A stretch of DNA of 64,000 nt from Turnera subulata. Lineage: Eukaryota; Streptophyta; Magnoliopsida; Malpighiales; Passifloraceae. Shown one piece after another: positions 58,169-64,000 of this stretch. The stretch covers positions 62,001 to 126,000 of the forward strand of contig JAKUCV010002199.1 of assembly GCA_028386065.3 (NCBI GenBank), in the 5' to 3' direction. A program made the position numbers and the translations under genes. The notes below the pieces were generated by a model, which had not been told where the DNA came from, did not search any database, and saw only the letters and a program-made list of their open reading frames with translations. How positions within the stretch are numbered: the stretch's first letter is position 1; each line of letters begins with the position of its first letter.

Positions 58169-58852
58169 ATGCCTGCTCTTTCATCCGTCTTCTTCGTCGA
58201 AGGTGCCATTCTAGGCAGAAGGAACCGATTGGCCTACAGCATGGTCAACGAGCGTCCAGAAGAAATATCGAACGAGCTCGGCAGGATGCCGCATCTGGTC
58301 TTCGTCGACGAACTCTACTCGTCCAGATTCTTCATCACTCCCATGGAAGAGACGATCTTCCTGGAGGATCAAGGTACTCTGATGACCTCCTACTACGGCT
58401 TGGCAAACTCCATCATGTTCTTCATCTCGAAAAGACTTCAGGAGTTCAACCTAGAGTCCACTTGCCATTTCCTGGAGCAAGGCACCTACTACCAACTCTC
58501 GCTGACGGCCCAAAGCATGCCCAAAGTCACTCGTCTGCCCGTAACTTGGCCAAAGGCCCGACTACTGGTGTGGAACTGCAGAGGAGTCGCTAGGCGTTCC
58601 CAGGAGTTCTCGCGTACTCTGAGGGACCTGAAGAACCAATACAAACCCAATATGGTTCTTCTCACGGAGACCCAGTGGCAGCCTCAAGACAATCACGGTC
58701 TCATCCCACTCCGGTTCCCTCAAGCAAACCGGTTTGAGCTTCCCGGTCAGAACAACGCGGGTGGAATGTGGTTCTCGTGGAGTGACAGCATCACGGTCAA
58801 CATCAACAACGACCCCAACAGCTTCAGGGTCAACGTCGTTCCGAGAAGATAA
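58169..58852 (+). CDS. Antisense ORF2 of element B, 227 aa with a truncated endonuclease/phosphatase-type (EEP) segment
   Basis: Residues 1-130 (start MPALSSVFFVEGAILGRRNR) match nothing I know. Residues about 131-222 resemble the first half of an EEP domain as in plant LINE endonucleases: LLVWNCRG (132-139), a KPNMVLLTETQ segment with the metal-binding-type Glu (167), and GGMWFSW (198-204) before a short strand. The later catalytic D/H motifs are missing and the protein ends VNVVPRR. Nuclease activity is therefore unlikely. It may be a chimera of an unknown gene and a LINE fragment, or a host-gene-derived protein. The frame is intact here and broken in element A. It has its own TATA box. Confidence 0.6.
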   Translation: MPALSSVFFVEGAILGRRNRLAYSMVNERPEEISNELGRMPHLVFVDELYSSRFFITPMEETIFLEDQGTLMTSYYGLANSIMFFISKRLQEFNLESTCHFLEQGTYYQLSLTAQSMPKVTRLPVTWPKARLLVWNCRGVARRSQEFSRTLRDLKNQYKPNMVLLTETQWQPQDNHGLIPLRFPQANRFELPGQNNAGGMWFSWSDSITVNINNDPNSFRVNVVPRR

Positions 58853-59056
58853 ATGTATTTTTATTTTTATAAAATATCAATGTAATATTTCTGCTTATCT
58901 ATGGCATCATTACCTCTTATGTGTACGTTCTGCGACAGCTGGCGTCCCTTGACTGAATCCATAATGCACTAACTAAAATGATATAAAATAATAAACAAAT
59001 GGAGCGAACTATGTAAATAAGGACATCAAACACACAAAGACTTCCCAACAAGACCT

Positions 59057-59076
59057 AACGCCCGCTCCGCTACCAA
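59057..59076 (-). other. Primer-binding-site-like sequence of element B
   Basis: TGGTAGCGGAGCGGGCGTTA on -, identical to element A. Confidence 0.55.
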
Positions 59077-59078
59077 AA

Positions 59079-60755
59079 TGAAACGCCCCGACCCGTATTT
59101 ACCGTACACAGTAAACACGTGCCGGAACTGTGACAACCCAACCAGACAAAGCCCAGCATACAGTGTATACAATAGGAACACGGGCTCAACAGCCCAAAAT
59201 AGTAAACATCAATAACAACATAACCGGCCCCCGCCGTTTCTAGGACCGACCGACGCCCCACCTGCAATGGCCCAACAATAGTAAAAATAATGCACAACGG
59301 AAGACTTAATAACTCACAAAACACTGTATGCGACATAGATGCAAACTATGGATCCGAGCCCTGTCCAAGGGATAACGCCGTAGCCTGTCTGGAATGCACC
59401 AACCTTGTACCACAAGTAATCCATCCTACGGGATGAAAGCCCACAGGTGAGGGGTGAGTCCGAAGTGCTCACTGACGAAGGATAGACAATCAATATGCAA
59501 CTATAATAACTCAAGGTCCAAAAACAGGTAAAAACCACCAAATACATACCAAACCGAAGACTCAACCCAAAACTGGTCCAAGACCAAAAAGACTAAAATA
59601 AAAACCCAATTTCCAATTTTATCTTTTCCGGGCCCCGTCACGGATAAGCTAGAGGTCAGACCTGGTTATCAACATATTCCGGATACCAGACCAAATCCAG
59701 AGAACCCAGGGATCGACATCCCAAAAATACGAACCCAGGGATAGACATCCCAAAAATAATCACGGGATAGACATCCCAAGCATAGACATGCTTATCACAA
59801 GTAACCCAGGTCACGGCCACCACGAAACAGTCTTAAACCATCGAGTCGTACCACTACTTATCACGTGACAATTATATTATCGTTCAAAACCAAATCTCAG
59901 GGATCGACATCGCTAACCAAAATACCGGGATAGACATCCCATCCAAGATCAAGGATCGACAACCTTTTCACATTTTATTATTTGTCCATTATACTTAAGG
60001 CCAAGACACGAAAATAAATATCCGAAACCCGACGCACGGGGATAAACATCCCAAAAATCAAATCAACATACTGGGATAAATATCCCGACAACAATCACAA
60101 CAAATGCATCAACTAACAGTGCAACAATCATTAAACACAACAACCGAGAAGATGGTTCATGGGTCATGGGAAAAGAAGAAAGAAGAGGAAGGAGAGGAAG
60201 GTGGTCTCAGCGTTCACGGTGGCGGTGGATTGTAGGTGATGGGTAAAGGAGAATGGTAAGGAAAAAGATAGGTGATGGGTACCCCAAAACGACGGTGTTG
60301 GGGGCTGGTGTTGTGTGGTTTTTGGTGTTTCTGAATGAGGAGTTGCAGGCAGGAAAGGAACGAGAAGACTGATTTTTGTTTTGGGCAGGTAGCAAGCAGG
60401 AAAAAGCAGGGTGCACGGGCGACATAGAAGAAAGGTAAGGCACGAGGGTCACAGGGATAGGCGGCGCAGACTCAATCATGCAGGTAAGCAGTGTCCAGAC
60501 CGGACCAAAAAATAACTAATACCCTCTTGGTTATTTTCCTGTGTGATTTTTCCGAAAATCCCGGGACCCAAAAAATACCAACTTAGGCCGAAAAAATCCA
60601 CGGAAAAATCACGAGCGCGGGAAAACTCTCGGTTTCGAAAAACGACGCCCGATTTACCTTGAATTAATTACCCAAGATTAATTCTTTTGGTAAATCGCTG
60701 TAGAAAGACTTTTACAGTCCGGTAAAAATCCAAAATTTTTACCCGGGCTGTTACA
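59079..60755 (-). repeat. Element B, 5' LTR (right on the map), internally deleted
   Basis: It matches the left LTR but jumps at about 60147 from the palindrome cluster directly to the GC-rich segment equivalent to 56165, losing about 1.3 kb. It also carries a 39-bp insertion near 59227-59265 absent from all other copies. Confidence 0.88.
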
Positions 60756-60760
60756 AGTGG

Positions 60761-61035
60761 ATCCATGGCCTGGTCACATTATCTGGGCTGGGTTGGGCCG
60801 GCTCACTCCTGGGCTGGCACTGTTCGGCCCAGCCCCAAAAAAAAAAAGGGCCTATATTGTTGACGGCCCAGTACTAAAAAAAAAAAACCTAAAAAACAAT
60901 AAAAATCAGAAAGGAAGAAAAAAAAAAGAGAAAAAAAGGGGGGGGGGGGAGAATTTATACTGCCGAAAGATTTATCGAGTAAGCGTATATACCCTCTATT
61001 CGAGTCTCTACCCTATTATGGTCATCATTTCTAAA
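60761..61035. other. Low-complexity spacer between element B and the Pack-MULE
   Basis: It holds several GGCCCA/TGGGCC motifs, A runs and a G(10) run near 60941-60950. No gene is seen. Confidence 0.5.
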
Positions 61036-61720
61036 TTTTTCAATGGGTTTTTGGGTTTTTTGGGTCCCAATGTTTAGTGGTTTTGCCAATTTGGTACCCC
61101 GACATTTTTTTTGGTCGGGCAGGTACCCCGACTTTGCATGGGCAGGCCAAACGTGATTCCCCGGTCAGGCACCTGCTGACGTGGAGGGCTGCCCGGATTT
61201 GAGGTCTGGAAGGTGCTCCAAAATGACGTCGTCTTGTGCCAAAACGACGTCGTTTTAGCTAGTTGGATGGACACGTCAGATCCATGTGTCTCTGTGGGCT
61301 CCGTGTGTTACCAACCCCAAATTCTTTACCCAACCGACCCGAAACCTGATGGATACCGACCCAAAACCTGATGGATACCGAAATGAAAATTAACAAAAAA
61401 AATAAATTTCAAATTTTGAAATTAACAATTTATAAATGATCATTAGTGATAATTAATGAAAATTATTATCATAATTAAGATTAAATTAATCTAATAAAAT
61501 AAAATACACCCACAAATTCATCCCCTCTCTCACCCACTTACACCCAACACCACTTCCCCTCCGCCGCCCACCAACGCCACTGCTCCCCCCACCTGCTACT
61601 CCCTCCGCCCCGCCACCTTCCTCTCCTTCACCCCCTCCGCCCACGGCCACCCCGTCAGCGCCTCCCCCTTCAACCCCTTCCCCAACTCCACGCATTCCCA
61701 CCATGACCCCGCCGCTGTCC

Positions 61721-62219
61721 TCATCACCACGTAAACGGAGCACAAGTGCGTCCTCGACTCCTGCAGCCACCTCCAGCAGGAAGGCTTCAAGGTCACCTAT
61801 CTCCCTGTCGGCCACGACGGAATCGTCGATTTGGAGCAGTTGCGGGCCGCTATTCGCCCGGACACTGGGCTCGTCTAACGAGATTGGGGTGATTCAGCCG
61901 CTGGAGGAAATCGGGAGGATATGTAAGGAGCTGAAAGTCCCGTTCCACACCGACGCGGCGCAGGCATTGGGGAAGATTCCGGTCGATGTGGAGAAGTGGA
62001 ACGTCAGTTTGATGTCCTTGTGCGGGCACAAGGTATACGGGCCCAAAGGCATTGGGGCTTTGTACATGCGGCGGCACTCACGGATTCGCATGGAGCCGCA
62101 GATGAACGGCGGCGGGCAGGAGAGGGGGATAAGGATGCGGCGGTGTCCAGTGGGAGTGCTTGTACTAGTGCTAGTTTGGAGCCCTCATATGTGTTGAGGG
62201 CATTGGGGGTTGATGAGGA
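61721..62219 (+). pseudogene. Captured, rearranged fragment of NFS1 cysteine desulfurase
   Basis: NFS1 takes sulfur from cysteine for Fe-S cluster assembly in mitochondria. Matching segments in order are [18 protein letters not shown] and [21 protein letters not shown] gap with a frame change follows. Then come [18 protein letters not shown] and [20 protein letters not shown], then [17 protein letters not shown] with the PLP-binding-type Lys. GGGQERGIR follows, and a second, larger deletion. Last is [20 protein letters not shown], which includes the active-site Cys loop, in another frame. An in-frame TAA precedes TEHKC. The fragment lacks the N-terminus and about 100 central residues, so it cannot encode an enzyme. 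Confidence 0.88.
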
Positions 62220-62442
62220 GGGGACGGAGGAGAGGAGGACGGCGGCAGGTCGTGGTGGGAATGGGTGGAGTTGGGGAAGGGGTTGAAGGGAGAGGCGCTG
62301 ACGGGGTGGCCGTGGGTGGCTTTGGTGGTGGGAAATGTATTTTTTTATTATTATTTTTTAAAGAAAATATTCAAAGAAGTTTAGAAGAAGTTGTGATTCT
62401 CATTATTTATTTTTCCTTAATTATTATGATTATGATGATGAT

Positions 62443-62443
62443 G

Positions 62444-62527
<84 letters not shown>
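62443..62527 (+). repeat. (ATT)n microsatellite inside the Pack-MULE right arm
   Basis: About 28 ATT units lie head to tail, preceded by GAT units. The left arm lacks it, which explains part of the size difference between the arms. Confidence 0.95.
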
Positions 62528-63075
62528 GTCATTATATTCATAAGAAAATATTAAAAGAAGATTAAGAGAAGTTGTGAGAGTTTAAATTGGGATTTTTAGA
62601 AATTAGTATTTTGAAAATAAAATATTAAAAATAAATAAATCACTAAGATTTTTAGAAAGTAAGATTTACTTATTTTAAAAGATTTTTTTTAAAAAATTTG
62701 ATTAAAGAAATTAAAAATAATCAAATAAATAATCAAATCGGATTAGTAGGTGGTATCCATTGGGTTTCGGTTCGATTAGGTAAAAGAACCCGGGTTGGTA
62801 GCATGCGGGAGCCCACAAGGAGACGTGGATCTGACGTGTCCATCCAACTAGCTAAAATGACATCGTTTTGGCACAAGACGACGTCATTTTGGAGCACCTT
62901 CCAGACCTCAAATCCGGGCAGCCCTCCACGTCAGCAGGTGCCTGACCCGGGGATCACGTTTGGCCTGCCCATGCAAAGTCGGGGTACCTGCCCGGCCAAA
63001 AAAAATGTCGGGGTACCAAATTGGCCAAACCACTAAACATTGGGACCTAAAAAACCCAAAAACCTTTTTTTCAAT

Positions 63076-63395
63076 CTGCATTTGTTTATTTGTTTAGTAT
63101 TCACTATTGGTCGACTAAGCCGCTTGGCCGGCAAAGCCGCCTTGTTTCATTTGATGGCCGACTAAGCCACCTTTTTATACGTTTTGGGCTCATACAAGGC
63201 CCATCGCATTTAATTTTCGGTCATTTATTGGGCTATGAAAAGGCCCATTATATTTATTTTCTTGCTTTAATTTACGTTTTGATTGGGCTCATACAAGGCC
63301 CATTGCATTTAATTTTTGTTTATTTAATTTTAATTGGGCTAATTAATAAAATGCCCATGTTTATTTATTTTATTTATAGTCTTTTATTTATTTAA
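63076..63395. other. Spacer with repeated GGGCTCATACAAGGCCCAT blocks
   Basis: Two near-copies of a GGGCTCATACAAGGCCCATYGCATTTAATTTT-type block (shown shortened; near 63187 and 63286) and two GCCG(A/G)C..AAGCC blocks lie here. No coding region is seen. Confidence 0.5.
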
Positions 63396-64000
63396 TTTTG
63401 GAATCATGTTACAAATATTGGAGGCCCTTAAAATTTCTGGAAGAAATTTGTTATGGGCATTGAATGCATTTAAATGCATATCGTCTGGAAGACGCAATAA
63501 AAGAGAAAATACAGCAAAGACTGGATGTCTTACTGCCAAAAGATCCTGTAGATCTTTAAGGAAAATTAAAGAAAGATATGACCACCAGAAGATGGACATT
63601 ATACGACCACCAGAAGATGGATATTGTTCTTGCTTACCCTGAAGGCACAAGTTATTTTTATTGAAAGCTTTTATTTTATGTTCTGTTTAATTATTATTTG
63701 TTATATTTTATTTTAATATGTTCCTTTACTGTTATTATAATCGTTTGTAAAATAATGGCTCAAGCATTTGTCCTGGAGACAATGTAAGTTGACATCCAAG
63801 GGGGAGAGTTATATGTGTGGATGTCAACTATGTGATAGTACAATCTCAAAATGAGAAAAAAGATTTATACGCTCCAGAAGAGCATAAATTTGAATATGTT
63901 CCTGAAGAACGCACGTTTTTTTTTATGATCTAGAAGATCATATATTTACGCTCTGGAAGAGCAAATACTCGTGAAGAGTACTGAAACCTCCATTTACAGT
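63396..64000 (+). pseudogene. Copia gag fragment, continues beyond the window
   Basis: The translation near 63406-63640 has LEALKISGRNLLWALNAFKC and KIKERYDHQKMDI, like the UBN2-type gag of copia elements. A frameshift lies between them. Downstream (63700-64000) there are AGAAGAGCATA-type repeats around clipped A/T-rich sequence and an AAGGGGGAGAG purine run (63800-63810). This suggests an internally deleted copia element whose remainder lies outside. Confidence 0.6.

Larger units (their letters stand above)
53824..60755 (-). mobile_element. Element B: second copy of the non-autonomous LTR retrotransposon
   Basis: It is bounded by TG...CA ends and a perfect target duplication AGTGG (53819-53823 and 60756-60760). 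LTRs are 53824-56768 and 59079-60755. The internal region is 2310 bp. The primer-site-like and polypurine-like sequences match those of element A. It contains the same two antisense ORFs, here both intact. No retrotransposon enzymes are encoded, so mobilisation must have been in trans. Confidence 0.88.
61045..63066. mobile_element. Pack-MULE (Mutator-like) carrying an NFS1 gene fragment
   Basis: Terminal inverted repeats of about 330 bp (61045-61380 and 62735-63066) start with GGTTTTTGGGTTTTTT. Both contain GTACCCCGACATTTTTTTTGG, GGCAGG..GACGTGG and GACGTC blocks. A perfect 9-bp target duplication, TTTTTCAAT, flanks it (61036-61044 and 63067-63075), as usual for Mutator elements. Inverted homology continues inward (about 61600-61735 against 62195-62335). 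No transposase is present. Confidence 0.88.

Noticed and set aside
62210..62554. 114-codon ORF with a long Ile run
   Set aside because: Translation of the (ATT)n microsatellite.

Overview
The window is nuclear DNA of a flowering plant, most likely a eudicot. The support is spliced genes with plant family proteins (asparagine synthetase, TLDc/OXR), an AT-rich background, and plant-type retrotransposons: Tat-lineage Ty3/gypsy, Ty1/copia, a Mutator-like element and a SINE. I cannot name the species. Only two ordinary genes are present, and they converge. An asparagine synthetase gene lies on + at 4513-10700 (14 coding exons, 570 aa). A TLDc/OXR-type gene lies on - from 24793 to 12590 (8 coding exons, 378 aa). 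Its fifth intron is about 9.1 kb and holds a decayed copia element with both LTRs (16164-21134).

From about 25.07 kb to 52.46 kb, starting some 275 bp upstream of the TLDc start codon, there is a three-level nest. The outer layer is an old copia element (about 25070-52457), itself hit by an unclassified insert carrying a SINE (28148-28264) and by a foldback MITE (29045-29578). Inside its integrase region sits a 19-kb Tat-type gypsy element (30580-49611, 5-bp TSD CCAAC, two 1433-bp LTRs). That element has gag-protease, reverse transcriptase, two RNase H domains, integrase, an antisense plant-mobile-domain gene and tandem arrays before the 3' LTR. Inside its polyprotein region sits a 6.7-kb non-autonomous LTR element, 'A' (35419-42121, TSD GGTGT).

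A second copy of that family, 'B' (53824-60755, TSD AGTGG), lies further right in MULE-arm-like sequence. A related LTR occupies 1-2935 on the opposite strand. A and B lack gag-pol. Both carry the same two ORFs (125 aa and 227 aa), antisense to the LTR orientation implied by primer-binding site and polypurine tract, and each ORF has its own upstream TATA box. The Tat antisense gene also has a TATA box. These self-promoted antisense genes inside LTR elements are the most interesting signal in the window. The LTRs of this family also hold a cluster of short palindromes whose stems covary.

The right end holds a 2.0-kb Pack-MULE (61045-63066, 9-bp TSD) that captured and rearranged part of an NFS1 cysteine desulfurase gene, followed by the start of another copia fragment. 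All coordinates and comparisons were made by eye. Exon borders of the two host genes were checked for phase and splice signals. Edges of decayed elements without a TSD are approximate.
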